Assembly (NCBI RefSeq): GCF_000332295.1
Contig: NZ_KB235930.1
Coordinates: 1,369,895 to 1,433,894 of the forward strand
Length of the DNA stretch: 64,000 nucleotides
Reading direction: 5' to 3'
Origin: Fortiea contorta PCC 7126
GTDB lineage: Bacteria > Cyanobacteriota > Cyanobacteriia > Cyanobacteriales > Nostocaceae
This document shows, one piece after another, positions 10,181 through 19,439 of this stretch; the first letter of the stretch is position 1; every line of letters begins with the position of its first letter. Made by a program: the position numbers and the translations under genes. Below the pieces are notes generated by a model. That model made no database searches and was not told the DNA's origin. It saw only the letters and a program-made list of their open reading frames with translations.

Positions 10181-10648
10181 ATGTTAAAGCTGTCCAAATT
10201 TACTGCTGTAATTGTTGCTGCTCTAGCCAGCCTTAGTTCTGTTAAAATTGCCCAAGCTTTACCAACTCAAACACTAACTGTTGTAGTTAGCGGTATTCAA
10301 CACAAAAAGGGTCAAATTTGCATCGGAGTTTATAACAAAGAGCAAGGCTTTCCCGACAACACATCTGGTCTAGCTCAGAGTGCTTGTACTAAAATTACCG
10401 GGAGTGTTTTAAGACAAAAATTCTTTGGTTTAAAACCAGGAAATTATGCTGTCGCTATAGTTGATGATCAAAATAGCGATCGCCAACTCAATAAAGACTT
10501 TTTCGGTATACCCACAGAAGGTTTTGGTATTTCCAATAATCCTACAGTTTCAGTGCAAACTGGTTCACCTGAATTCCGAGACGCTAAATTTTTGCTCAAT
10601 AAAAATACCACAGTTAATATTACTGTGAAATATTCCCTTGATCCGTAA
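10181..10648 (+). CDS. Secreted DUF2141 protein of the heterocyst glycolipid cluster
   Basis: 155 aa with a clear signal peptide (basic start, hydrophobic core, ALASLSSVKIAQA then a likely cut before LPTQ). The mature part is a small beta-rich domain of the DUF2141 type: GQICIGVYN and GNYAVAIVDDQNSD are typical. A good AGGAGA ribosome site precedes the ATG, 19 bp after hgdA. It sits in the same strand and order as hgdBCA and the two glycosyltransferases, so an envelope or periplasmic role in heterocysts is likely but unproven. No catalytic motif is visible. Confidence 0.75.
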   Translation: MLKLSKFTAVIVAALASLSSVKIAQALPTQTLTVVVSGIQHKKGQICIGVYNKEQGFPDNTSGLAQSACTKITGSVLRQKFFGLKPGNYAVAIVDDQNSDRQLNKDFFGIPTEGFGISNNPTVSVQTGSPEFRDAKFLLNKNTTVNITVKYSLDP

Positions 10649-10652
10649 TAAA

Positions 10653-10836
10653 AACTAGGAATGAGAGACTAGAGATTAGGAACTAGGAATGAAGAACTAG
10701 AGATTAGGAACTAGGGATGAGGGACTAGAGGCTAGGAATAGTTTATTACTTTCATTTTCTAGCCCCTAAATCTTCACCCCTAATCCCTAAATCCTAATCC
10801 CTAAATACTAACCCCTAACCTCTAAATCCTAACCTC
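10653..10836. repeat. Paired heptanucleotide repeat arms (STRR-like)
   Basis: Left arm 10653-10739 is a run of degenerate 7-mers of the type AACTAGG/GATTAGG. Right arm 10759-10836 is a run of complementary 7-mers of the type CCCCTAA/ATCCTAA. About 20 bases separate them, so the transcript can fold into a long imperfect hairpin between the DUF2141 gene and the GT2 gene. Confidence 0.85.
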
Positions 10837-10853
10837 TTCAACAAGGATTACAA

Positions 10854-12113
10854 ATGCCAGATTTTGAGATTTTTTTATGTAAATCTTTGCTGGGTTGGTT
10901 GGCGATTCAAGTATGTTTAACTGTGGTTTTTTTGTGGTCTTTGCGTTCACGGACAAAAAAGCCTTTACCAGATAATCAGTTACCTAAAACCGCAATTATT
11001 CTCTATTTAAGAGGTGCGAATCCATTTTTAGCTAACTGTTTGCGATCGCTATTACAGCAGAACTATCCTCAGTATGATTTAAAGTTGATTATTGATCATC
11101 AAGAAGACCCAGCCTGGAAAATCGCTAGCGATACTATCCAAGAAATCAGCGCAACTAATGTAGAAATTAGCGCTTTGACGATGGTACGCGATCGCTGTAG
11201 TCTCAAATGCAGTGCTTTAATTCAAGCTATATCTGCGTTGGATGAAACCTACGCCGTAGTCGCTCTAGTTGATCCTGATATCGTCGTCCATTCTACTTGG
11301 TTGCGTGAATTAGTCAGCCCCCTCATCAATCCCAAGGTGGGAGCAACCACAGGAAATCACTGGTATTCAGCCACGGGTAACTACTGGGGTTCTTTGCTGC
11401 GGTATGTCGGAAACGTCTCTACAGTCGTCCAGATGTACCTATTCCAGATTCCTTGGGGTGGGACGATGGCGATTAAAACCGCCGTCCTGCGTCAAACAGG
11501 ACTGTTAGATAAATGGAGTCAAGCTTTTGCTGAAGACGTGATGATCAGTCGCATTTTCAGTCAGCATCGGCTCAAAATCAAGTTTGTTCCTTCTCTGTTG
11601 ATGCTGAATCGCCAAGAATGTGATTTATATTACCTCAGAGACTGGATTAAACACCAGCTGCTTTGCTCTCGGCTTTACCATCCCCGTTGGTCAGCGGTGG
11701 TCGGCGATGCTATTTCTAGCATTTTATTCCCTACCTTGGCAATCTTAACGTTATTAGGAGCGCTACTGTCTGGGAAATGGGATACTGTCGCTTTGTTAGT
11801 GGGATGTTATGGCAGTTATACCCTAGGACTACTGTGGTTAATGCTGATTTTAGAGCAAGCTGTACAACAAATAATACACGATCAAGGTCAAGCGATCGCT
11901 CAATTATCAACCACCACCATCTACAAAATGTTAATCGCCATTCCTCTTACCCAGTGGATTTATGGGTTAGGAATGTTGTCCTCTGTGTGGATGTCAACTC
12001 TCACATGGTGCGGTGTCACTTATCAAATTTCCGGCCCTTTGAACATCCGCTTAGTTGAATACAAACCTTTAGCAAAACAATCAGGCGCGCCAGTTATTGG
12101 CTTACCCAATTAA
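10854..12113 (+). CDS. Membrane glycosyltransferase family 2
   Basis: 419 aa. An N-terminal membrane anchor (about residues 8-27) is followed by a GT2 catalytic domain with a VDPD acid motif near residue 142, a second acid site AEDV, and an RLYHPRW segment resembling the Q-x-x-RW motif of processive GT2 enzymes. Several C-terminal hydrophobic helices follow (from about residue 285). The ATG at 10854 has a good AAGGA site. It ends one base before hglT, so the two are translationally close. Expected to transfer a sugar or act on a lipid-linked acceptor at the membrane; its place in heterocyst glycolipid synthesis is inferred from context. Confidence 0.8.
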   Translation: MPDFEIFLCKSLLGWLAIQVCLTVVFLWSLRSRTKKPLPDNQLPKTAIILYLRGANPFLANCLRSLLQQNYPQYDLKLIIDHQEDPAWKIASDTIQEISATNVEISALTMVRDRCSLKCSALIQAISALDETYAVVALVDPDIVVHSTWLRELVSPLINPKVGATTGNHWYSATGNYWGSLLRYVGNVSTVVQMYLFQIPWGGTMAIKTAVLRQTGLLDKWSQAFAEDVMISRIFSQHRLKIKFVPSLLMLNRQECDLYYLRDWIKHQLLCSRLYHPRWSAVVGDAISSILFPTLAILTLLGALLSGKWDTVALLVGCYGSYTLGLLWLMLILEQAVQQIIHDQGQAIAQLSTTTIYKMLIAIPLTQWIYGLGMLSSVWMSTLTWCGVTYQISGPLNIRLVEYKPLAKQSGAPVIGLPN

Positions 12114-12114
12114 T

Positions 12115-13359
12115 ATGACGAAAAAACCTCTCCGCATTGCTCTTTTCACCAGTTTATATGCTCCTTTTTTAACAGGAGTTTCTATCGCAGTTCACCAACG
12201 TGTTCACTGGTTATTACAACAAGGACATGAGGTTTTTCTAATTCACCCAGAAATTAACGATCAATATCCTAAACAAGTTGGTAATCGCCCTATGCGGGGG
12301 TTAGAGGAGTTACGACCTTTCCCTAATTTTACCTCTTTTGCCTTCCCCACAAAACCACTCATATTTTATAAATCTCTCCCCCAACCATTAAGCTATCGTC
12401 ATTGGAGTGACACTAAATTATTAGAAAAATTTCAACCTGATATTATCATAGTTGAAGAAGCGCCACAATTAAGAGGTTTTTATTCCCTATACTTGCAAGG
12501 ATATGGTCGCCCTGTAGGAGTTGAATACGCTAAACGCACTAACACTCCCATCGTATCGATTTTTCATACCGATATTGTTGCCTATATTAAGTATTATATA
12601 GGCAATGTCTTTTTTAATTTGCTGCGTCCGCTTCTCCCAGTTTTAATTAAACAATTCAGTGAAGCATATACCCTAAATTTATTTTCTTCACGGGAGCAAT
12701 TAACCAAATATCAAAACCTCAAAGCTCAACGCAGTGAATACCTACCCTATCAAGGAATTGATTGCGAAAAATTCCACCCCCGCAACATTAGCTATAACCC
12801 AATTCCTGAAGACAACAGACCAACTTTGCTATTTGTCGGAAGGATTACTGCAGAGAAAAATGTCACTCAACTTTTAGATGCATATCCTTTAATTGCTGCC
12901 AAAATTCCTAATGTACATTTAGTAATTGTTGGTAGCGGCCCTCTAGATGCACAAATTCGTCAGCGTGCTCAACAATTTAAATCAGGTGTCACTATTTGGG
13001 GTGAATCTCACGGTTTAGAACTTTTAGGCTGGTTTGCGAGAGCGGATGTATTTGTTAACCCCTCGACAACCGAGAATTTCTGTACCACAACTAATGAAGC
13101 TTTAGCTTCTGGAACCCCTGTAGTTGCAGCATTAGCGCCCTCAACTACAGAGCAAGTATTACCGGGTTATAATGGCTTTCTCGCCGCACCTGACAACCCA
13201 GTCGATTTTGCTCAAAAAGTAATTGCTATTCTGGAAAATCCTGAACTGCAAACAGAATTATCACAACAAGCCCGCCCTTCTATTTTAGAATTTGATTGGT
13301 CTGCATGTATGCAAAAGTTTGAAGATAGACTCTATCAACTGATGACAACATCAAAATAG
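12115..13359 (+). CDS. hglT: HglT-like glycosyltransferase family 4
   Basis: GT-B fold glycosyltransferase, about 414 aa. The N-terminal acceptor half (RIALFTSLYAPFLTGVS) and C-terminal donor half (LLFVGRITAEKNVTQLL, VNPSTTENFCTTTNEALASG with the E-x7-E donor motif) are typical GT4. I chose the ATG at 12115, one base after the GT2 stop, over the upstream TTG at 12097. In Anabaena, HglT (all5341) adds the hexose head group to the glycolipid aglycone, and the position between the GT2 gene and cpcT matches my memory of that locus. It acts in the cytosol or at the inner leaflet before export. Confidence 0.83.
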   Translation: MTKKPLRIALFTSLYAPFLTGVSIAVHQRVHWLLQQGHEVFLIHPEINDQYPKQVGNRPMRGLEELRPFPNFTSFAFPTKPLIFYKSLPQPLSYRHWSDTKLLEKFQPDIIIVEEAPQLRGFYSLYLQGYGRPVGVEYAKRTNTPIVSIFHTDIVAYIKYYIGNVFFNLLRPLLPVLIKQFSEAYTLNLFSSREQLTKYQNLKAQRSEYLPYQGIDCEKFHPRNISYNPIPEDNRPTLLFVGRITAEKNVTQLLDAYPLIAAKIPNVHLVIVGSGPLDAQIRQRAQQFKSGVTIWGESHGLELLGWFARADVFVNPSTTENFCTTTNEALASGTPVVAALAPSTTEQVLPGYNGFLAAPDNPVDFAQKVIAILENPELQTELSQQARPSILEFDWSACMQKFEDRLYQLMTTSK

Positions 13360-13381
13360 CTACATGCTATCAAAATTAATG

Positions 13382-13407
13382 TAGAGACGGGAAATTTCTC
13401 GTCTCTA
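13382..13407. terminator. Hairpin between convergent hglT and TPR gene
   Basis: TAGAGACG (13382-13389) pairs with CGTCTCTA (13400-13407) across a 10-base loop, followed by a T/A-rich stretch. It lies just after the hglT stop and between convergent genes, so it may end transcription from both sides. The same hairpin type is a common dispersed repeat in Nostocales. Confidence 0.6.
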
Positions 13408-13479
13408 TATTTCAATAACTTTTAACCCTGTTTCCTGCTATAAAATCAAGAACAAGAAAACCCCGTTACAAGATATTAA

Positions 13480-14688
13480 TTAAGAATTAGCTTTCGCTGC
13501 TTTTTCAATTTGCTGATTAAAGTATGCTTCTTCATACTTTAGTTGTTGCGCTAACTGTAATCCGTTTTGAAAAGCTGTTATGGCTTGGGGATATTGTTTA
13601 CGTTCTAAATAAATTTGTCCAATTTGATCATAAGCTCGCATGAGTCCATAAAAGTTAGTGGCGCGTGTCTGTGTTTCTATGAGAATTTGGCTAGTTTGTA
13701 AAGCCTCTTCGACTTGTCCTTGAGTTCGATAAAGGGCGATTAATTTTTGCAATGCTTCCGCAGCATAGACATATTGCTGTGATTCCCAAGCGGTGGTGTA
13801 GGCTTCTTGATAGTTTTGAAAAGCTGCTGGGAGAAAGTTAGGTTTTTCCCTAGCTAAGGATTCGTAATTTGCAGCGATCGCTAATTTTAATTTGGGTAAT
13901 TCAATGAGGTTATTTTGCTGTAAATAAATCTCTGCTAATTTACCCAAAATATCCACTGCTTGTTGATATTCTTTACCTTCATTATAAATATAAGCCAGTT
14001 GTTGCAGATATGTTACCTGATTCAAGCGATCGCTGTTCAATAATTCTTGGTAAGTCGTCGCTGCTTGGGGATAATCAAACCAACTCAGATGTATTTCACC
14101 TATAGTTTTTAAGGTTGTTACTTCTGCAACCGTATCTCTTTGCTGTCTTACTGTTGCTAAAACTTGACTGTAAGCTTCCAGAGCCAATTTAGGCGATCGC
14201 ACTTTTTGATAAGCTTCCCCTAGGGATTGTAACAACGGAATATCAGTACTTTTTGACGATACCGCTTGCTGTTGAATTACTTGCAGTCGTTGTGTGATGT
14301 AGAATACTTGTTGACGGTCATTTTGGTCAGAAGCGATCGCCCCTACTCTCGAAAGTGCTTCCACTTCCGCTAACGAACCCAACAAGCGCCGTAATCGTAG
14401 TTCTCGATTCCAAATCTCCACCGCCCCTAAGCGATCGCCAGCTTGCAGTTTCGCCTCAGCCGCTTGATTCAACTGATCCAGTTCCCCCGCCAGCTTTTGT
14501 AATTGTTGAGGAGATAACTGTTGTTTGTCAAGCCCAGGCGGTAACAGCGGATCAGGTACAACTACCTCTAGGGGACTGGGAGGATATTTATCTGCTTGGC
14601 TGGGGTCTTGACTTTTAGCTAGCGCCAACACACTGCTAAACTGCCAAAGCATAGCAGCCGTGACTATGATACTGAGATGCCGTAACAT
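13480..14688 (-). CDS. Exported TPR-repeat protein
   Basis: 402 aa from the ATG at 14688, chosen because it gives a signal peptide (LSIIVTAAMLWQFSSVLALA) and has an AGGA site upstream; an in-frame start 12 codons earlier lacks these. After a Pro-rich stretch (PPSPLEVVVPDPLLPPG) the protein is a chain of tetratricopeptide-like helical repeats, for example ALEAYSQVLATVRQQ, ATTYQELLNSDR, AITAFQNGLQLAQQ. Such repeats bind partner proteins or peptides. It lies between hglT and cpcT, as alr5340 does in Anabaena as I remember it. No enzymatic motif; function unknown. Confidence 0.75.
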   Translation of the reverse strand: MLRHLSIIVTAAMLWQFSSVLALAKSQDPSQADKYPPSPLEVVVPDPLLPPGLDKQQLSPQQLQKLAGELDQLNQAAEAKLQAGDRLGAVEIWNRELRLRRLLGSLAEVEALSRVGAIASDQNDRQQVFYITQRLQVIQQQAVSSKSTDIPLLQSLGEAYQKVRSPKLALEAYSQVLATVRQQRDTVAEVTTLKTIGEIHLSWFDYPQAATTYQELLNSDRLNQVTYLQQLAYIYNEGKEYQQAVDILGKLAEIYLQQNNLIELPKLKLAIAANYESLAREKPNFLPAAFQNYQEAYTTAWESQQYVYAAEALQKLIALYRTQGQVEEALQTSQILIETQTRATNFYGLMRAYDQIGQIYLERKQYPQAITAFQNGLQLAQQLKYEEAYFNQQIEKAAKANS

Positions 14689-14822
14689 AGGTATCCTACC
14701 TTGAATAATTTTCCTAGCCAACAACTTTAGACGCAGAAAACATTAATAATTATCCCCATGTTTCCACTGCCAAGGATTACAATACTCCCAGATTATTTTT
14801 AAGCAACTGGTATCTATCTGTA

Positions 14823-15422
14823 ATGACTCATTCTACGGATATTGCTACTTTAGCTCGCTGGATGGCATCTGACTTTAGCAATCAACTACAAGCTTTTGAA
14901 AACCCACCTTTTTATGCTCATATCCGCGTCTGTATGCGTCCCCTTCCTTGGGAATTGTTATCAGGGGTGAGTTTATTTCTCGAACAAGCTTACGACTATA
15001 GCCTCAATCAACCCTATCGCTTGCGGGTATTAAAGTTGTTGATTGCAGGTGATCACATCGAAATCGAGAACTACACTGTTAAAGAAGAACAAGATTTTTA
15101 TGGCGCATCCCGCGATTTGCAACGTTTGCAAACTTTAAATAGCGACGCCCTGGAAAAACTACCAGGCTGTGACATGATTGTGAAGTGGACTGGTAACAGT
15201 TTTAAAGGCGTCGTCGAACCAGGAAAAGGTTGTATTGTCTTTCGCAACGGACAAAAAACCTATCTCGACAATGAATTTGAGGTTAGTCAAGAAAAATTTT
15301 TCAGTCTAGACCGCGGACGAGATTTAGACACCGACGATCATGTTTGGGGTTCCATCGCTGGCCCCTTTGAATTTGCGCGCCAGCACAGTTTCGCTGATGA
15401 AGTGAAAGATTTACCCGTATAA
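14823..15422 (+). CDS. cpcT: CpcT, phycocyanobilin lyase (CpeT/CpcT family)
   Basis: 199 aa, the normal length of CpeT/CpcT lyases. Family features: LARWMASDFSNQLQAFENPP at the start, FLEQAY, and the conserved VEPGKGC and GSIAGPFEF segments. In Anabaena PCC 7120, CpcT (all5339) attaches phycocyanobilin to Cys-153 (Cys-155 in consensus numbering) of the phycocyanin beta subunit; the neighbourhood matches that locus. Acts in the cytosol during phycobilisome assembly. Transcribed alone and ended by a strong hairpin. Confidence 0.88.
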   Translation: MTHSTDIATLARWMASDFSNQLQAFENPPFYAHIRVCMRPLPWELLSGVSLFLEQAYDYSLNQPYRLRVLKLLIAGDHIEIENYTVKEEQDFYGASRDLQRLQTLNSDALEKLPGCDMIVKWTGNSFKGVVEPGKGCIVFRNGQKTYLDNEFEVSQEKFFSLDRGRDLDTDDHVWGSIAGPFEFARQHSFADEVKDLPV

Positions 15423-15424
15423 CC

Positions 15425-15462
15425 ATGAAGGATGAAATTTGATGGATAATTTCATCCTTCAT
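15425..15462. terminator. Perfect 15-bp stem after cpcT
   Basis: Bases 15425-15439 pair perfectly with 15448-15462 across an 8-base loop, starting three bases after the cpcT stop. There is no T-run, so it could be a terminator, an mRNA-stabilising stem, or a small mobile palindrome; the convergent invertase gene ends nearby. Confidence 0.65.
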
Positions 15463-15506
15463 CCTAGCCTGCGGCAAGCCGCTCCGCGTCTACATCCTGC
15501 AATTAA

Positions 15507-16955
15507 CTACCGAGCCATATAAGGATCTACACTGCTGATTTCAAACTCACACGCTCTAGAAACCACTTCTGGCGGTAATTTATCAAAACTGACCAAAGGT
15601 AAATATGACGGATTCTTCATCAGTTCTTTTGCTAATAAGAACCCAGCAATAGTCCAAGTTTGATATTTTCTGGCTTGCTTACCAATTAGTCGCCCCTTCT
15701 TCCCGTCATAATATTCTGGCCATTCATCTTCGCACAGCCGTGTTTCCGCAAGTTCAATCGCCTTTCTCACTAGTTCGGTTTTCTTGGTTTTGACGCCTGC
15801 TGCAGCCAACATCCACATCAACACAGGCCAACTACCAGCATTATGATAAGACCAAGGTATATTTTTAGGATCACATCCGGTAATAATTCTGTACTCTTCA
15901 TTTTCCAAAGCCGGGAAACATATCTTCATCGGCATATCTCCCATCAAGTCGTCCCATCTTTCCTCAATCAGAGTCATAATTGCTTGGGACTGTTCTTCAG
16001 TCGCTAAGTCAGAAATAATTGCCATTAAGTTACCAAGAGAAAAGAAGCGAGTATCTAACTGTGACGGACCGACATTCCCAGCCAAATAACCACCTTTTCT
16101 CGGCAACCATTTATCCAATTCATAATAAGGTAGAGAGTCTACATATATATTGAAGAGATTCACAGCTGCTTTGCCATACTCTTCACTCTTAAAGCGATAA
16201 ATAGCATTTAAGCGATTAATATCTATCCAATAATGCTGACGAATATGAGCACATAAAAGCGGTAAGCGGTTGTCAATAGCCGCAACCACATCTTGGTTTC
16301 CTTGACAAATTAGCATTTCGCGGGCTGCACGCAATGCTGCATAAAATAAAACCTGAAGCTCCAAAGGATGACCATAAATACCCATCCTACGGTCAATCAT
16401 ACAAGCACCATCTGGAACTAACAGAGTTGGGTACATATCAAAGCGATTCGCCAAGCAGATTTCCATAATTAACCTGATACCATTTTGGAATTCAGGTTGA
16501 TAAGCTAAAGAAAAATCTCCCGTAGCGATCGCATAAGCACGCAACAAAATAATCCACCATAGACAAGAATCAACTGGTGTAACTCTGGCGATCGCATGTT
16601 CACCAAAATCTGCTTCTAAATATTCTTGTCCATTAGATGATACTACTTTAAAGCTCGCTGGTATTAACCCACGCCCAGGTTTATAAGCATCCAACGCCCT
16701 TTCTTTCGGCTGCAATTTTAAAGTTTCTTCTAAGAAATTTTTAACAATATCTGCTCTACCTTTAATCAGAAATATCAGCGCCGATGAGACAAAATCTCTA
16801 ATAAAACATTGGTCATAATTGAGTGCTTCTACGGATTCGTCATAGGCTGCTACTGTCCCAACTGGACGACCTTGATAATAGAGAATTGACTTTTCTAAAG
16901 CTTCCCATGCTTCTGCTTCTATACCGTTAGATATTACCAATTCATTTATTTGCAT
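15507..16955 (-). CDS. Alkaline/neutral invertase, GH100
   Basis: Hydrolyses sucrose to glucose and fructose in the cytosol. The sequence from [23 protein letters not shown] onward, with [62 protein letters not shown] (split across the core) and [17 protein letters not shown], is characteristic of GH100. I favour the ATG at 16955 (MQINELVIS, 482 aa); in-frame starts exist up to 17066 but add a non-family hydrophobic stretch, and a GGGAG site lies about 11 bases upstream of the chosen codon. Heterocystous strains carry InvA and InvB, and InvB is important for sugar use in heterocysts; I cannot tell which one this is. Confidence 0.87.
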   Translation of the reverse strand: MQINELVISNGIEAEAWEALEKSILYYQGRPVGTVAAYDESVEALNYDQCFIRDFVSSALIFLIKGRADIVKNFLEETLKLQPKERALDAYKPGRGLIPASFKVVSSNGQEYLEADFGEHAIARVTPVDSCLWWIILLRAYAIATGDFSLAYQPEFQNGIRLIMEICLANRFDMYPTLLVPDGACMIDRRMGIYGHPLELQVLFYAALRAAREMLICQGNQDVVAAIDNRLPLLCAHIRQHYWIDINRLNAIYRFKSEEYGKAAVNLFNIYVDSLPYYELDKWLPRKGGYLAGNVGPSQLDTRFFSLGNLMAIISDLATEEQSQAIMTLIEERWDDLMGDMPMKICFPALENEEYRIITGCDPKNIPWSYHNAGSWPVLMWMLAAAGVKTKKTELVRKAIELAETRLCEDEWPEYYDGKKGRLIGKQARKYQTWTIAGFLLAKELMKNPSYLPLVSFDKLPPEVVSRACEFEISSVDPYMAR

Positions 16956-18008
16956 CACCAAAACAACTCCCATATAGTAGTGAATTTTTGCTAGATGCGC
17001 CCTGATAATTAATTCGACTATTTTCAGCATAGCAAAGACAACTTTTTGCATAACTGTAAATAGCAATTGTTATTGAGAACTTAATAATCTTAAATAATCT
17101 ACTCTCACTGCTATTTTTTGCAGCTTAATAAATACTTAGTTGTTAGTTAACCATAAATTATGCTTTTACTTCAGCAATAATCTGATTATCAGAGTAGATA
17201 TATTTTTAGATTACTTTTTTGCTACATTTTTATGTCTGGAAACTTGCTTTTTAAAACAGAAATATGTAGCCATAACTGTTTAATTTGGGCATTAACCTCA
17301 AACTATTTACCCTAATCCTACCCAGGTAGGATTTAGTTTTTGGCACTACAGATTAATTTATTCCCCTACAAGTTAATAATTTATAACGTTTTCTCAGAAT
17401 ATGCAACGTGGATGCTTCTGAATTTTCAACTGTCAATACCACTTAAGACAGGTATATTCTATCTTAATTACCTTTAAACGGTGAGATGATGACAGTAAAG
17501 CAGCAAAGCCTAAACTACTCATAAATCATGAATTTATCGGCTTTTAAACTTGCTCTCTCAAACAGTAACAAGCAAGACGCTCAAAAATAAAGTAATTTTT
17601 CAAACTTTAGCCAAAGCTTAAAATTCTAGCTTAAATAATCTTGATATTTCCAGAAAAAGTTGAGCAATTTTACTCAAATTAAAAGTTGTGTAATGCCATA
17701 AATTCCTATAACTTTTATGTTTCTTTAGGCAAACATAAAATGTTGTTAACCTTTGAAAGTCTTTAATTGTGACTTACTATACATGTAATAGGATTTTCTT
17801 ACAGCAACGGAGATAATTTTGAGCGATCGCACTTAGTTTACTAAGAGTGAATTAATGCTAGTTTTAGCTGGTGAAAGTCAGTTTGGTACAAGAATACAAA
17901 GATAAAGACACTGACTCATAGAGAAAAGTTCCCTAAAATATCGGGAATTTTCTAAAATATCGGGAATTTTTAGCGTGGCTGAATTAGCGGGCGATCGCAT
18001 CTCTAAGT
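16956..18008. other. Gene-free AT-rich region upstream of invertase
   Basis: About 1 kb without a supportable gene. It should hold the invertase promoter on its left side. The only clear structure is a 19-bp direct repeat at 17933-17970 (below) and isolated GCGATCGC octamers. Confidence 0.5.
17933..17970. repeat. Two tandem 19-bp repeats
   Basis: The unit CTAAAATATCGGGAATTTT occurs twice head to tail (17933-17951 and 17952-17970) about 40 bp beyond the 3' end of the small Gly/Ala-rich gene. It could be a replication-slippage product or a binding-site pair. Confidence 0.8.
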
Positions 18009-18302
18009 CTAGATTTGCTTGAAAAACTCTTGATAAGCGCGATTAATTGCTTGCATCGAAGCTTTGGCGTTGGTGGAACTATTGAGATCAGAATGATCAG
18101 CGCTACCAGTAGCTATTCCTGTAACCGCACCATACACCGCAGCACCAGCCACAGCGCCAACACCCACCACAGGAATTGTCCCAACTCCCACAGCACCAAA
18201 TCTCCCCGCTAATCCCATCCCACCAACTGCAGCGGAAACACCAGCGCCTATTATGCTTCCACCAGCGATGAATGCTGCACCTGTTTTAAAGTTTTGTGTC
18301 AC
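18009..18302 (-). CDS. Small Gly/Ala-rich membrane-associated protein, unknown
   Basis: 97 aa. Most of the protein (about residues 8-75) is glycine/alanine/valine-rich with small-residue runs such as GAGVSAAVGGMGLAGRFGAVG and AGAAVYGAVTGIATG, suggesting one or two glycine-zipper membrane hairpins like those of pore or bacteriocin-like proteins. The short C-terminal tail is polar. I do not recognise a named family. The 5' end of the gene and its upstream region are duplicated in tandem (18240-18593), leaving a truncated second start. Confidence 0.55.
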   Translation of the reverse strand: MTQNFKTGAAFIAGGSIIGAGVSAAVGGMGLAGRFGAVGVGTIPVVGVGAVAGAAVYGAVTGIATGSADHSDLNSSTNAKASMQAINRAYQEFFKQI

Positions 18303-18593
18303 TGCGTAGATTTGAGTATTTAAAGTTACTATTTAATTTTAAATTACCCAAATTGAGCGATCGCACTTCTGGGTTTGTAGAGATTGAAGAGGAACAAACC
18401 ACGAAGTACGCATGATACCAGCGCCTATTATGCTTCCACCAGCGATGAATGCTGCACCTGTTTTAAAGTTTTGTGTCACTGCGTAGATTTGAGTATTTAA
18501 AGTTACTATTTAATTTTAAATTACCCAAATTGAGCGATCGCACTTCTGGGTTTGTAGAGATTGAAGAGGAACAAACCACGAAGTACGCATGAT
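18240..18593. repeat. Perfect 177-bp tandem duplication over a gene start and promoter
   Basis: Bases 18240-18416 and 18417-18593 are identical as far as I can read. The unit holds the first ~20 codons of the leftward Gly/Ala-rich gene plus its upstream region. The outer copy gives a second start codon at 18479 that reads about 20 native codons and then runs into former promoter sequence. Perfect identity points to a recent event. Confidence 0.93.
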
Positions 18594-18751
18594 AGTTGAC
18601 TGACTTTGACCAACTTATCCTTGCGCTCAAATAATTCTACGAGAGCTTGCACCCAAAAAAACTTTTATCTAAGCCGAGGAGTATTTCAGCAAAACTAGAT
18701 TGGCTATTGATTAATGCTGAAAACAATATTAGTAGAGTTTAGGATGTTGAA

Positions 18752-19114
18752 TCAGGGAATAGGAAGAAAAATAATTCTGTCTTGATATTCATTGTCAAAA
18801 GAGCATTTAGCAATGATAATTAATTCATCTATAGTTTCACCAATTCCCATTTCTGGATTAAGTATAAAAATACCAGGTATATGACGATTTTGAGCCAGAT
18901 GATTTGCTAAATGAATAGGCATAGAACGGCGGTTATTTGTTACTAAAATAGCTTCATAAGTCTCACACCAAATTAGTATTTCTGGGTCTAAAGTGCCTTT
19001 AGTGGGCGTTGCTGGTTCTCCCACAACTTCAACGACAATATCCGGCTCTTTACGACGCAGTTGTTGAGGATAAAGTGGGTTAACATTTTCATCAATGAGA
19101 TACTGAATTCTCAT
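18752..19114 (-). CDS. DUF5615 PIN-like protein (toxin-like)
   Basis: 120 aa. Starts MRIQYLIDENVNP, with the early Asp of PIN-like nuclease folds, followed by a central ILVTNNRR segment and the conserved GIFILNPEMGIGE. DUF5615 proteins are usually encoded beside DUF433 proteins and are proposed toxin-like nucleases; activity is not proven. It overlaps the upstream DUF433 gene by 23 bp, so the pair is one unit. Confidence 0.75.
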   Translation of the reverse strand: MRIQYLIDENVNPLYPQQLRRKEPDIVVEVVGEPATPTKGTLDPEILIWCETYEAILVTNNRRSMPIHLANHLAQNRHIPGIFILNPEMGIGETIDELIIIAKCSFDNEYQDRIIFLPIP

Positions 19115-19439
19115 GGTCTTTTTGGGCTTTTTGTTCGGCTTTAAATTTTATTAATTTTTCAACTCCAGGATGAGGATTTTTACGCTGTTCTTCTCGCATT
19201 TTATGACTCCACTCTAGCCAGTCGGTTATGTATTGACTGACTTTTTCTTTTTCGTGATGGTAATAGAGAATAGTGGCATATACTTGTTCTATAGTCAGAC
19301 TAGGAAACATCAGGGCAATTTCTTCAGGCGTACGGGCGCGATAAATATATTCATATAGAATGGTTTCGATGCCTATACGAGAACCTTTTAAACGAATGTC
19401 GTCAGAGCCAAGAAAGTTAAAGTAGTCTTCTAGTTGCAT
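19092..19439 (-). CDS. DUF433 antitoxin-like protein
   Basis: 115 aa. Core SRIGIETILYEYIYRARTPE followed by MFPSLTIEQVYATILYYHHE is the DUF433 winged-helix-like domain (about residues 15-68). The C-terminal half is charged and could bind the partner. First gene of the pair with DUF5615 downstream. The DUF433 domain probably binds DNA and the toxin, as in VapBC-like modules; this is inferred from family organisation. Confidence 0.75.
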   Translation of the reverse strand: MQLEDYFNFLGSDDIRLKGSRIGIETILYEYIYRARTPEEIALMFPSLTIEQVYATILYYHHEKEKVSQYITDWLEWSHKMREEQRKNPHPGVEKLIKFKAEQKAQKDHENSVSH

